A stretch of DNA of 64,000 nt, from assembly GCF_900142445.1 (NCBI RefSeq), contig NZ_FRAV01000005.1, positions 1-64,000 of the forward strand, read 5' to 3'. Source of the DNA: Chryseobacterium polytrichastri (GTDB taxonomy: Bacteria; Bacteroidota; Bacteroidia; Flavobacteriales; Weeksellaceae). Both the position numbers and the translations under genes were made by a program. Below are positions 26,109-34,229 of this stretch, piece by piece (the first letter of the stretch is position 1; the number at the start of each line of letters is the position of its first letter). Under the pieces are notes generated by a model that had not been told where the DNA came from, did no database searches, and saw only the letters and a list, made by a program, of their open reading frames with translations.

Positions 26109-27596
26109 ATGAGAAAGCCAAAATTATTTGTTGGATCTTCAGTGGAGGGACTAAGCGTTGCATATGCAATTCAAGATAATTTACAATATACTTCAGAATG
26201 TACTGTTTGGGATCAAGGAGTGTTTAATTTATCAGAAAGCTCGCTAGAATCTTTAATTAAGACTTTGAATGAAAGTGATTTTGGAGTATTTGTGTTTACC
26301 CCTGATGACTATATCAAAATAAGAGGAAAGTCGCATCTTGCCATTAGAGATAATGTATTATTTGAGTTAGGATTATTCATTGGAAGATTGGGAAGAGAAA
26401 GAAGTTTCATAGTAGTTCCAGATAATAAAACATTTCATTTACCAACAGATTTAATTGGACTTACACCTGCCAAATATGAAGCTACAAGGAGTGATAATAA
26501 TCTAAGAGCAGGTACTGGAAGTGCTTCTCATAATATTAGAGATGCAATAAATAAATTAGGGGTATTAGATAAATCAACATCAAATAGTGAACTGGAACAA
26601 AAATCAGAAACACAATCAGATGCATCTAAACAAGTTAGTTGGGTAGAAGATTACATTATAAATAAAGACTATGATACTGCTATAAAAAAAATATCCGCTG
26701 AAATAAAAAAAGAAAAGGATATTTTAAATAAACTCAATTTAAAAGGGTGCTTATGTGATATAGAATACACAAAGAATCCATTAAAAGGAGTGGAATTATA
26801 TGAAAAATTTATATCAACAAATATTAATAGTAGTATTCCCTATCAACATTTTGCGAGCACTCTTATTCAAAATAATTTAATTGCAAAAGCATTAGAAATT
26901 ATAGAAAGAGGTATTAAAAATTCTGAAAATAAAATTAGACTTTCCATAATGAAAGCTAACTGTCTTTCATCCCTTGATAAAGATAACGACGCAATCAAAT
27001 TTTTACAGGAACAAAAGAATATATTAAACTCTCCAGAATTTCAATTAAAACTGGCGAGTCTTTTAGATAAAACAGGACAAAAAAATGAAGCCCTTTTAGA
27101 ATATTTGGATGGGTATAAACTTGATCCAAAAAACGAAAAATTGTTATCTGAATTTGCAAAAGTCTGTTATGACACTGATCACAAAAAAGTTAGCCTATTG
27201 TTATATCAAGACTTAGTTAATATAAGTAAAGATAACTCTACTTATTGGACTTTAATGGGTAACAGTTATATGGATCTTGATTTTTATAATTCAGCACTGC
27301 AATCCTATGAAAAGGCAAATGAATTGTCAGAAGGAAAACAGGCTTGGATTTTAGCTAACATAGGTAACTTATACAACAATAAAAAATTCTATAAAAAAGC
27401 TGAAAACCATTTAAATGAATCATTAAAAATTGAAAATAAATCGGATTATACTTTGAATAGGTTATCACAAGTTTATAAGAGCATCAATGATGAAGAAGAA
27501 AAAATTAATGAAATATTAAAAGAGGCAAAAGTTACTTTAAATAATGAATTTAAAAAAGATGAAATTAAATATGAAGATAATCACAAATCACTTTAA
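26109..27596 (+). CDS. TIR-like (CAP12/Pycsar-type) nucleotide-binding protein fused to TPR repeats
   Basis: 495 residues. The start is ATG at 26109; upstream in-frame TTG starts add no conserved residues. Residues 3-124 match the predicted nucleotide-binding TIR-like domain of CBASS/Pycsar effectors (PF10137-type): KPKLFVGSSVEGLSVA, VWDQGVFNLSESSLESL, ESDFGVFVFTPDD, NVLFELGLFIGRLGRERSF and TDLIGLTPAKYE. The acidic residue in FELGLF (about E86) is the expected NADase catalytic Glu. After a linker, residues about 165-495 are tandem TPR helices. No cyclase lies beside it, so it may be a self-contained sensor-effector. It has its own terminator downstream. Confidence 0.85.
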   Translation: MRKPKLFVGSSVEGLSVAYAIQDNLQYTSECTVWDQGVFNLSESSLESLIKTLNESDFGVFVFTPDDYIKIRGKSHLAIRDNVLFELGLFIGRLGRERSFIVVPDNKTFHLPTDLIGLTPAKYEATRSDNNLRAGTGSASHNIRDAINKLGVLDKSTSNSELEQKSETQSDASKQVSWVEDYIINKDYDTAIKKISAEIKKEKDILNKLNLKGCLCDIEYTKNPLKGVELYEKFISTNINSSIPYQHFASTLIQNNLIAKALEIIERGIKNSENKIRLSIMKANCLSSLDKDNDAIKFLQEQKNILNSPEFQLKLASLLDKTGQKNEALLEYLDGYKLDPKNEKLLSEFAKVCYDTDHKKVSLLLYQDLVNISKDNSTYWTLMGNSYMDLDFYNSALQSYEKANELSEGKQAWILANIGNLYNNKKFYKKAENHLNESLKIENKSDYTLNRLSQVYKSINDEEEKINEILKEAKVTLNNEFKKDEIKYEDNHKSL

Positions 27597-27740
27597 ATTA
27601 AATTATAGAATAACAATTAAAATATCTTTTTTTGTAAACAAAAAAAATAGGATTTACTTTGATTAAAAATGAATCTTTAACTATTATAATAGTGGCTATT
27701 TCAGTTTAATTGTCAACAGTTTTTTCCACGCACTCAATAA

Positions 27741-27774
27741 TAAAGCCCCACTAAATGTGAGGCTTTAAATTTTT
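27741..27774 (+). terminator. Terminator after the TIR-TPR gene
   Basis: TAAAGCC (27741-27747) pairs with GGCTTTA (27761-27767) with one internal mismatch and is followed by AATTTTTAC. Confidence 0.6.
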
Positions 27775-27808
27775 ACTCCAGATCTGTTTTAGTAATAAAA
27801 TCTAATCG

Positions 27809-27987
27809 TTACAAATCCAGATCTTCGAGCAACTAATCATACATCATTGAGTCTTCTTGTTGTAGATTCTCTAAAGTTAGATAGAATTTACTTCAATCTG
27901 TCTTACAGCTTCTCCATCTTGAAAATGTAAATAAAACCATACATCTTCTTCATCCCAATATTTTTTCACAAATGATTCTTGTATGAT
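27809..27987 (-). pseudogene. Decayed immunity-like gene (frameshift and stop)
   Basis: Reading the minus strand gives FVKKYWDEEDVWFYLHF and then EAVRQIEVN. The reading shifts frame into FYLTLENLQQEDSMMYD, hits TAG and continues LLEDLDL before a final TAA. The fragment resembles small proteins found beside Rhs toxins in Chryseobacterium as far as I recall, suggesting a remnant of a third immunity gene. It has no usable start. Confidence 0.5.
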
Positions 27988-28039
27988 CTAAAGAAGTATG
28001 AAATATTTGTGAAAGGAAGCAACTATTAATACTCTTTTT

Positions 28040-28465
28040 TTAGTACATTTTCAGTATATATTTCTGTAAATAATAAGCTGATCCAAAAAAATTAGCCATA
28101 ATAAAAATAGCTATTACCCAAACAATAATAGTTCCTTTCCTATTTTGTTCTTCAGGAAGTTGGTCAAACTCTTTATTATATTCTTTCCATGCATCTGTAT
28201 TAATAAAAGCGAAATAGTTTAATATAAAAACTAATATTAATGGAATAAATATAACGGGGTCTGTAATACTGATTGTAAGTTTTATATCATTTAATATAGA
28301 ATAGTAAATTAATATTGAACTAAGAAACCAAATTTCTAAAGCTCCTAAAGCGACAACTGCTTTAAAGTCTGTTAAAAACTCACCTCCTACCTTTTCAGAA
28401 GTATAAATTATTGATTTATAAATCTTATAATAAAAATAATAATATGCTCTTTTTATTTTCTTCAT
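28040..28465 (-). CDS. Membrane immunity candidate for the orphan Rhs tip
   Basis: 141 residues with three hydrophobic helices (about 36-55, 68-88 and 112-135). The N-terminus is strongly basic (MKKIKRAYYYFYYKIYK). I do not recognise a named family, but small TM proteins of this style (motifs DAWKEYNKEFDQLP and GTIIVWVI) recur directly after Rhs tips in Chryseobacterium. It starts 6 bp downstream of the orphan Rhs tip on the same strand, the normal place for a cognate immunity protein. It would protect from a toxin acting at the inner membrane. Inferred from position. Confidence 0.6.
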   Translation of the reverse strand: MKKIKRAYYYFYYKIYKSIIYTSEKVGGEFLTDFKAVVALGALEIWFLSSILIYYSILNDIKLTISITDPVIFIPLILVFILNYFAFINTDAWKEYNKEFDQLPEEQNRKGTIIVWVIAIFIMANFFGSAYYLQKYILKMY

Positions 28466-28471
28466 AATTTT

Positions 28472-29503
28472 TTATTTAGGTTCATGGGCACCCATTATAT
28501 GGAACCCGTAAGGACCAGCTTGATTAAATCCTTCATCTATCATTCTTTGATCAGTATTAGCATCATTAAAAAAGCCTGGCCATCCTGTGCCACCTGCACC
28601 ATTATAGAAATTATCAACTCCAAAATAAAGTGTTCCAACAGATGCTCCAACTGATCCTCCCCAATTACCAGCAATTCCAAATCCTGTATTTAATAATGCC
28701 TTTCCTAATGAAACATCACCATTTATTACTCCCATTGCATCAAAGGCTACTCCTAAATAAAATGAGCCAGTTCCCAATCCTTTACCAACTCTTCCAATTT
28801 TAGAAATTGGTACTGTGGCATCGGTCATTGCTGCTTTTCCAAATTGGCTAAGATTTCTGCCTGTTAAAGTATAATTTGAAGATATACCTCTTCTTACTCC
28901 TTGTTTATACAATTGGCGGGATTGTACAATCCCTGCAAACCCAGTTAAAATACTACTTGTTCCAAAATACCAGTTTCCTTTTCCTGCGGAACCATACCAA
29001 TCTTCTGTAGAAAATTCCAACTTTGTTGTATGTCCTAGTAACCCCTGTATATCTCCAGCAATTCCTGTAGTTTCCATATTTGTCCAATATGACATATATC
29101 CGTTATTGATAGAGAATGGTTTATTATTTTGTAATGCATCCATCAACATTGAATACGCTTTAGTCTCACCAAACGGAGTATATCCTCTTGTATCTCCCAA
29201 TCCTTGTCCTAGATAGTTTGTAGCATAAGAGGGCTTCATAGATGAACCAAGAAAACCGTAAGTCTGCCCAGAAGTATTAATAATACTCCCATCTTCAGCA
29301 AACCATCTTCCGTCTATATCTGCATATTTCACCGAGTTATTGGCTACATAAGCATACGGACTTGTTGAAAGATAATTCTCGGAAAGTTGATCCATACCGT
29401 TCCATCTTCCTAGATCTGGCATGTATTGTCTCCACCCGTCGTAATCATAGAAACCTGTTTCCTGAAGCTCTTTACCGTTGTACTTGTAATTATATAATAC
29501 CAC
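28472..29503 (-). CDS. Orphan Rhs C-terminal toxin tip
   Basis: About 343 residues, opening with a GTG and lacking an Rhs repeat body and signal peptide. The first 117 residues (KYNGKELQETGFYDY, WRQYMPDLG, SPYAYVANNSVKYADIDGRW, YTPFGETKAY) are almost identical to the core end of the intact Rhs protein upstream. After LMDA the sequence changes completely to another tip. This is the classic displaced tip of a polymorphic toxin. It may be silent, awaiting recombination into the complete gene. Tip activity is unknown. Paired with the membrane immunity candidate. Confidence 0.8.
   Translation of the reverse strand: MVLYNYKYNGKELQETGFYDYDGWRQYMPDLGRWNGMDQLSENYLSTSPYAYVANNSVKYADIDGRWFAEDGSIINTSGQTYGFLGSSMKPSYATNYLGQGLGDTRGYTPFGETKAYSMLMDALQNNKPFSINNGYMSYWTNMETTGIAGDIQGLLGHTTKLEFSTEDWYGSAGKGNWYFGTSSILTGFAGIVQSRQLYKQGVRRGISSNYTLTGRNLSQFGKAAMTDATVPISKIGRVGKGLGTGSFYLGVAFDAMGVINGDVSLGKALLNTGFGIAGNWGGSVGASVGTLYFGVDNFYNGAGGTGWPGFFNDANTDQRMIDEGFNQAGPYGFHIMGAHEPK
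29136..29489 (-). repeat. Rhs core-end repeat in the orphan tip
   Basis: Aligns with 31198-31548 (about 350 bp, one extra codon here: DYDGWRQY against DYGWRQY). Homology begins at the YKYNGKEL codons and ends at LMDA, where tips diverge. Confidence 0.9.
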
Positions 29504-29692
29504 CCAACTTTTCAGAACTTACCTACTTTATTTTTTCTCGTGCAAACACTTACTTTTTGAGCGCTTCCCTGTTCGACGGTCCCAAAAATATGGATTTTTA
29601 GTTAAAAAAAATGGGGATTTCCTTATTTTAAACTTCAAATGAAAAAATTTAAAAATTTTGTTGTATAAGATATTTTTCCTTTTACAAAATAA

Positions 29693-29722
29693 GATAAACC
29701 ACTGCGGTTTCAGTGGTTTATC
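29693..29722. terminator. 12-bp perfect hairpin
   Basis: GATAAACCACTG (29693-29704) pairs with CAGTGGTTTATC (29711-29722). Its left side reads TTATTTTG on the minus strand, a weak U run, so it may terminate leftward transcription. It could be the old end of an exchanged cassette. Confidence 0.55.
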
Positions 29723-29811
29723 CTTATAACTTTTCAACAAGGGGCGAGCGAGACCCGCGTACTAACATGGGGGAGAATGACCTTCAATCATTTAAAATAA
29801 TTTTTATTGAC

Positions 29812-29845
29812 AAAAACAAGCAAGAGCAGGATAACCAACTCTTGC
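29812..29845 (-). terminator. Terminator of the Rhs/immunity operon
   Basis: GCAAGAG (29820-29826) pairs with CTCTTGC (29839-29845). On the minus strand this is followed by TTGTTTTTGTC. Confidence 0.65.
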
Positions 29846-29931
29846 ATTTTAAACTCTATTGTTAAATCCTAACTGATTTCTAACAACTTAATTATTAAAG
29901 TAATCTAACCATTAACTTTGGAACATTTTAC

Positions 29932-30609
29932 TTATTTTAAAGTATCTAATACATATATATCGTTTTTCGCAATACTACCATTTTTTAATTGCATCATTTT
30001 CCAAAAAGCTCCTCGAATGATTAAATTACTGGAGTGAGAAGTTTTAGGAATGAAAATTACATTGGTAAAAATATTATTATTTTTGTAAGCTTTTGACTCT
30101 AAGTGTCTTTTTTCTTTGCCCTGATAAGAATATCTATAGTTTAAATTACCATCAGAACGTATCTCATCTGGCTCGACTGGCATATAAAATTTATACTTAA
30201 TAGAATCATTTTTTTTACTAAAACTATAAAACTTACTTTTTGCAGTATCAATTTTTCCATTTTTAAATAGAATATATTGGTTAACAAACTCTTTATTATC
30301 AATAAAAATATACTCCAATTTAGCCTTTATATCCCGTGTCACAGCATTTCTTGCTACCCACCATCCTAATCTAATTTGATTATTATTTATATTTCCCGTA
30401 ATCTCATACGCTTCAAACTGTCCTTTTATTTTAAATATTGAATCATTTACTTTAAACCTCTCAATATTTTTAAGATTTTTAAGATTCGTTGAAATTGAGA
30501 AATACTCGGTTGCATTTAAATCCTTATAAGGATCTATAATTTCTTTTTTTTTACATGCGAGGATTGTTAAAAAGAAAAAACTTATTATAATATTACTATT
30601 TATCTTCAT
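29932..30609 (-). CDS. Lipoprotein, candidate immunity protein of the Rhs toxin
   Basis: 225 residues from ATG at 30609. A lipoprotein signal peptide MKINSNIIISFFFLTILAC has Cys at about 19 and a KKKE tail, consistent with export as a lipoprotein. The mature part is beta-rich with no recognised domain. The start overlaps the stop of the Rhs gene (TAATG), so translation is coupled, which is the usual arrangement of toxin and immunity genes. A periplasmic lipoprotein would neutralise a toxin acting in the periplasm or at the membrane. This is inferred from context. Confidence 0.7.
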   Translation of the reverse strand: MKINSNIIISFFFLTILACKKKEIIDPYKDLNATEYFSISTNLKNLKNIERFKVNDSIFKIKGQFEAYEITGNINNNQIRLGWWVARNAVTRDIKAKLEYIFIDNKEFVNQYILFKNGKIDTAKSKFYSFSKKNDSIKYKFYMPVEPDEIRSDGNLNYRYSYQGKEKRHLESKAYKNNNIFTNVIFIPKTSHSSNLIIRGAFWKMMQLKNGSIAKNDIYVLDTLK

Positions 30610-33600
30610 TACCATTTTGATCTTAATGTTTCTTTCGATATTTTATATACTCTATCATAGGCACTCTCCCATGTTTCTCCTGATTTTACTGGTGTTTGGT
30701 ATAAAGTATCTTTTATCCCATTTTTATCAAACGTATAACCTCTGAAATAAGCAGTGTCAATTACTTTACCTCCAGACAAAATATTTTTCACATCAGCTAG
30801 CCTATCTACTGACCAAGCAACTGCATAAAGTCTACCGGCCCAAGTTGCTATACGTTTAGAACCATCGGCTGGAAAAGTACTAGGAAACACGAAACTTCCA
30901 GCATCCAAAGTAAACAGTTTATCACCAGGTCTAAATTTTTTCCATGTACTTGCATCAAAATCTGTTCTTGCCAACCCACCAGTATTTGTAATTTGAGGAA
31001 ACTCTTCGTTAGTACTTCCTATTAAACTTGCTATATAAGACGTAAATTTTCCAATAGCATCATAAGTTCCATCTTGCCACCAGTTATCTGAAGAAGTTGC
31101 AAATTTCATCATATTATATTGTCCATATTGAGCTCCGTCTGCATTTGTCCACCAGCTTAGGACACCATTCATATTGCTGGTAGCTCCCTTATAATATGCA
31201 TCCATTAAAGTTGCATACGCTTTAGTCTCACCAAACGGAGTATATCCACGTGTATCTCCCAATCCTTGTCCTAGATAGTTTGTAGCATACGAAGGTTTGT
31301 GAGACGAGCCAAGGAAACCATACGTCTGCCCTGAAGTATTAATAATACTACCATCTTCAGCAAACCATCTTCCGTCTATATCTGCATATTTCACAGAGTT
31401 ATTAGCTACATAAGCATACGGACTTGTTGAAAGGTATTTTTCAGAAAGCTGATCCATACCGTTCCATTTTCCTAAGTCGGGCATGTATTGTCTCCATCCG
31501 TAATCATAGAAACCTGTTTCCTGAAGTTCTTTACCGTTATACTTGTAAGAATAATAGCTTCCAAAATTAGAAGGCAATGAACCTCCAATATGATTTAATC
31601 CAAAAGGATAAAGATTATTGGTATCTGTAGCTTGAAGAACGCCTGCGCTGTTTTTAGCAAAACTTACCCTTGCATTACCTAAATGGTCTTTATACTGGTA
31701 AATATAACGGTTTTCGGTGAAACTGTAAAACCCTTCTGCTGTTGGTACAAAACTAAGTTTCCATTCTGGTGTGGCAGGAAGTACTGGACCCCCTATTATT
31801 TTCTGGTACGCTTGTTCCTCGTAGGCTACTTCTGTTTTGCACGTCATACAAACACCTCCGAAACCATCGTCATAATAGGAATATTGAAAACCATCCAAAT
31901 AATCGGTTATACGAGTTGTCATTGAGCCCATATCTCCCGAATTATTATAGGTTTTACGAAGTTTTGTTCCGTCTGCACGATACAAATAGCTGATGTTTGT
32001 ATTGGAAACTTTACCCAGCGGATTTATCTGTTTGATATATAGTCGATTGGACAGATTCAAAAAATTGTAATTAATAGCCTGAATCCCTTTATCCTTCATA
32101 TCAGTCATATTTCCGTTCAGGTCATAAGCTATAACATTGTTTCCGCCTTCATAGCCTGTGTTATTCAAAGCGGTTTCACGCACTTTTGTTAAGCGGTTTC
32201 CTGTGTATTCGTAGATCAGATCATCCACCAATGTTGAAGTGTTTCCTGAAACAGGAAAAGCATTTCTTTTTAAAGTGGAAATATTTCCGTTAAGGTCATA
32301 CGTCAGACTTTCATTGAAATTATTATTAAACGGAGTCGTTGAATTAGGCTCAGAATACACAGCATCCTGCAATCTGTTGAGCTTATCATAAGTGTAATCG
32401 TATCTTTTTAATACATCTTCTGAAGCGTTTTTCCAGTCAACCTCTGCAATATTTCCATTGAATTTTCCCGATGCAATATTAGGGTTCATAGGATTATTAT
32501 ACCTCATTTCATATCCAAACAATTTTCCGTTAAGGTCTACAGGATCATTGATCTTAGTGAGCCAGCCTCGGATATTATATTTGTAATCTATGCTTTGAAG
32601 TGGATTTGCAATATCGGTTCCACCGACTTTCTTGTTTTTGATCTGCGAAAGTTCGTTGTACTCGTTCTGAGTTAAGATCTCTTCCGTATTGTTGTCAACC
32701 TTATGTTTGTGAACCAATAACCTGTTTTGACTGTCATAGGTATAGGTCTGGGTAATTACTTTTTCAGTATCAGTATTGAGTCTTTTGTGATATACTTTGG
32801 TTTGTTTGGTAGCTCCTGCAAAATCAAGCTCAGACTCTGTTTTGGTATACCCTCCCAAATGATTGATAGCATAAGTACCAATAGCTCTTCCTTTTTTATC
32901 ATAGTAATTAAAGCTCTTCGTCCAGTTATCATCTTCTACATTTTTTACCAGACTTATTACAGGAAGTCCTTTTGTGCTTTTTCCGTCTGTTGCAGGATTA
33001 TCCGTCAAGACAGCCTGATTGATAATGGAACTTGGAAAAGCAGGATTAAAACTGTAGTTAGGATAGGTGTCGTAATAATTTAATGATAACAAGGTTACCC
33101 ATTTACTTGAGTTTGGGTAAGTACTATCTTGGTTTCCGTAGTAAACATCTACACCTTGTCTGTTGAAAGGTGCTGTTACTACTCGGTTTACGTTATTTGA
33201 TCCTAAACCATCAACCATGTTTTGCTCAGTGAGTCTTTCTAAACCAGTACCGATTCCTGTAATGGCAACTCTTCCAAACTGATCATATTTCGTGTACAAC
33301 CAGTGTCCTTTGTTTTTGAGCTCAGTATCTTGGGTTGCTACCAATCGATCCTGTTTATCATAGATCATGTATTCCCAACCTTTGCCAGGCAGTTTTTTTT
33401 CAACCAGATTGCTTCTTGAATCATATTTGTATTGATAACAAAGATTATCCAATACAATTGAAGTGATGGCAGAAGCAGATGCTAATGGCGGAATGACGTA
33501 AGCAAGTCCTCCATATTCATTATAAATGTAGTAAGTATCTGCTTTTTGAGTTGCATTCAACATTTTTCTTGACAAAATTGTCTGTCCCCTTCCGTCTTTA

Positions 33601-34217
33601 AATACTATAGTTTCGTTTCCATCTTCATCTTTTACAGAGTTTTTCGTCAGTTGTCCATTAGTATATACCTCAGAATCGGTAAATGTGGTTTTCGTAGCCT
33701 CATTTTCCCAAACTGTGGTAGGAGTGAATTTTTTTACGGCATCTGCTGTCGTGTTGACATCATAAGCAAAGTTGACAGGTTTGTTTGCCCAATCGTTTCC
33801 TACCCGAACCTGCTGTTGAACTCTCTGTAAAGGAGAGTTTTCCAAAAATGATTCGGAATAGATCTTTTCACCTCCATAAATAGCGGAAGCGTTGCCAAGA
33901 GGTGAACTGTAAATTTCTCCGTTCTGAGTTCCTGATTGAGGGACAGGAAGATAGCTTTTGGTCTGTCTTCCAAGTGCATCATATTCTACATGAGCCACAA
34001 CATCTTTTCCTGTGGGTGATGATTTTACACTGATGACCTGTTTTGGTCTTCCTAAATAGTCAAAATATTGTACGGTTTCTGATTTCTTGACACAGTCTGC
34101 ATCTAAGCAGGTAGTTGTCTGTACATAGTTTTCAGTACTTGTCTGTGCATGTGATAATCCTGCTACAAACAACATACTGAGAACTGACAGTGTTCTTTTA
34201 ATGATATGTCTTTTCAT
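30609..34217 (-). CDS. Rhs repeat protein with variable C-terminal toxin tip (DUF6443)
   Basis: 1202 residues. A signal peptide (MKRHIIKRTLSVLSMLFVAGLSHAQ) is followed by the DUF6443 region of Bacteroidota Rhs proteins. A long stretch of YD-type repeats follows (e.g. YDALGRQTKSYLP, YDKQDRLVATQD, YDKLNRLQDAVY). The conserved core end is at about 930 (YKYNGKELQETGFYDYGWRQYMPDLGKW read in pieces), then YADIDGRW. The last 180 or so residues are a variable tip of unknown activity. The Rhs body would form a cage around the tip. It is third in an operon: T9SS protein, SpvB-like protein, Rhs, immunity. Confidence 0.9.
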   Translation of the reverse strand: MKRHIIKRTLSVLSMLFVAGLSHAQTSTENYVQTTTCLDADCVKKSETVQYFDYLGRPKQVISVKSSPTGKDVVAHVEYDALGRQTKSYLPVPQSGTQNGEIYSSPLGNASAIYGGEKIYSESFLENSPLQRVQQQVRVGNDWANKPVNFAYDVNTTADAVKKFTPTTVWENEATKTTFTDSEVYTNGQLTKNSVKDEDGNETIVFKDGRGQTILSRKMLNATQKADTYYIYNEYGGLAYVIPPLASASAITSIVLDNLCYQYKYDSRSNLVEKKLPGKGWEYMIYDKQDRLVATQDTELKNKGHWLYTKYDQFGRVAITGIGTGLERLTEQNMVDGLGSNNVNRVVTAPFNRQGVDVYYGNQDSTYPNSSKWVTLLSLNYYDTYPNYSFNPAFPSSIINQAVLTDNPATDGKSTKGLPVISLVKNVEDDNWTKSFNYYDKKGRAIGTYAINHLGGYTKTESELDFAGATKQTKVYHKRLNTDTEKVITQTYTYDSQNRLLVHKHKVDNNTEEILTQNEYNELSQIKNKKVGGTDIANPLQSIDYKYNIRGWLTKINDPVDLNGKLFGYEMRYNNPMNPNIASGKFNGNIAEVDWKNASEDVLKRYDYTYDKLNRLQDAVYSEPNSTTPFNNNFNESLTYDLNGNISTLKRNAFPVSGNTSTLVDDLIYEYTGNRLTKVRETALNNTGYEGGNNVIAYDLNGNMTDMKDKGIQAINYNFLNLSNRLYIKQINPLGKVSNTNISYLYRADGTKLRKTYNNSGDMGSMTTRITDYLDGFQYSYYDDGFGGVCMTCKTEVAYEEQAYQKIIGGPVLPATPEWKLSFVPTAEGFYSFTENRYIYQYKDHLGNARVSFAKNSAGVLQATDTNNLYPFGLNHIGGSLPSNFGSYYSYKYNGKELQETGFYDYGWRQYMPDLGKWNGMDQLSEKYLSTSPYAYVANNSVKYADIDGRWFAEDGSIINTSGQTYGFLGSSHKPSYATNYLGQGLGDTRGYTPFGETKAYATLMDAYYKGATSNMNGVLSWWTNADGAQYGQYNMMKFATSSDNWWQDGTYDAIGKFTSYIASLIGSTNEEFPQITNTGGLARTDFDASTWKKFRPGDKLFTLDAGSFVFPSTFPADGSKRIATWAGRLYAVAWSVDRLADVKNILSGGKVIDTAYFRGYTFDKNGIKDTLYQTPVKSGETWESAYDRVYKISKETLRSKW
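31198..31548 (-). repeat. Rhs core-end repeat in the complete Rhs gene
   Basis: Counterpart of 29136-29489. High identity would allow recombination that swaps tips. Confidence 0.9.
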
Positions 34218-34229
34218 TGGTTTGTGTTT

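Larger units (their letters stand above)
29504..29931. other. Gene-free stretch between the orphan tip and the immunity lipoprotein
   Basis: Holds two hairpins, annotated separately. A 70-codon ORF on the minus strand overlaps them and has no family signal. The region CGAGCGAGACCCGCG around 29750 is unusually GC-rich. Probably debris of past Rhs tip exchange. Confidence 0.4.

Noticed and set aside
29528-29740. 70-codon ORF on the minus strand
   Set aside because: It runs through a perfect terminator-like hairpin; the lysine-rich translation is typical of AT-rich noise.
32727-33083. 118-codon ORF opposite the Rhs gene
   Set aside because: Antisense shadow of the long Rhs coding region; no independent support.
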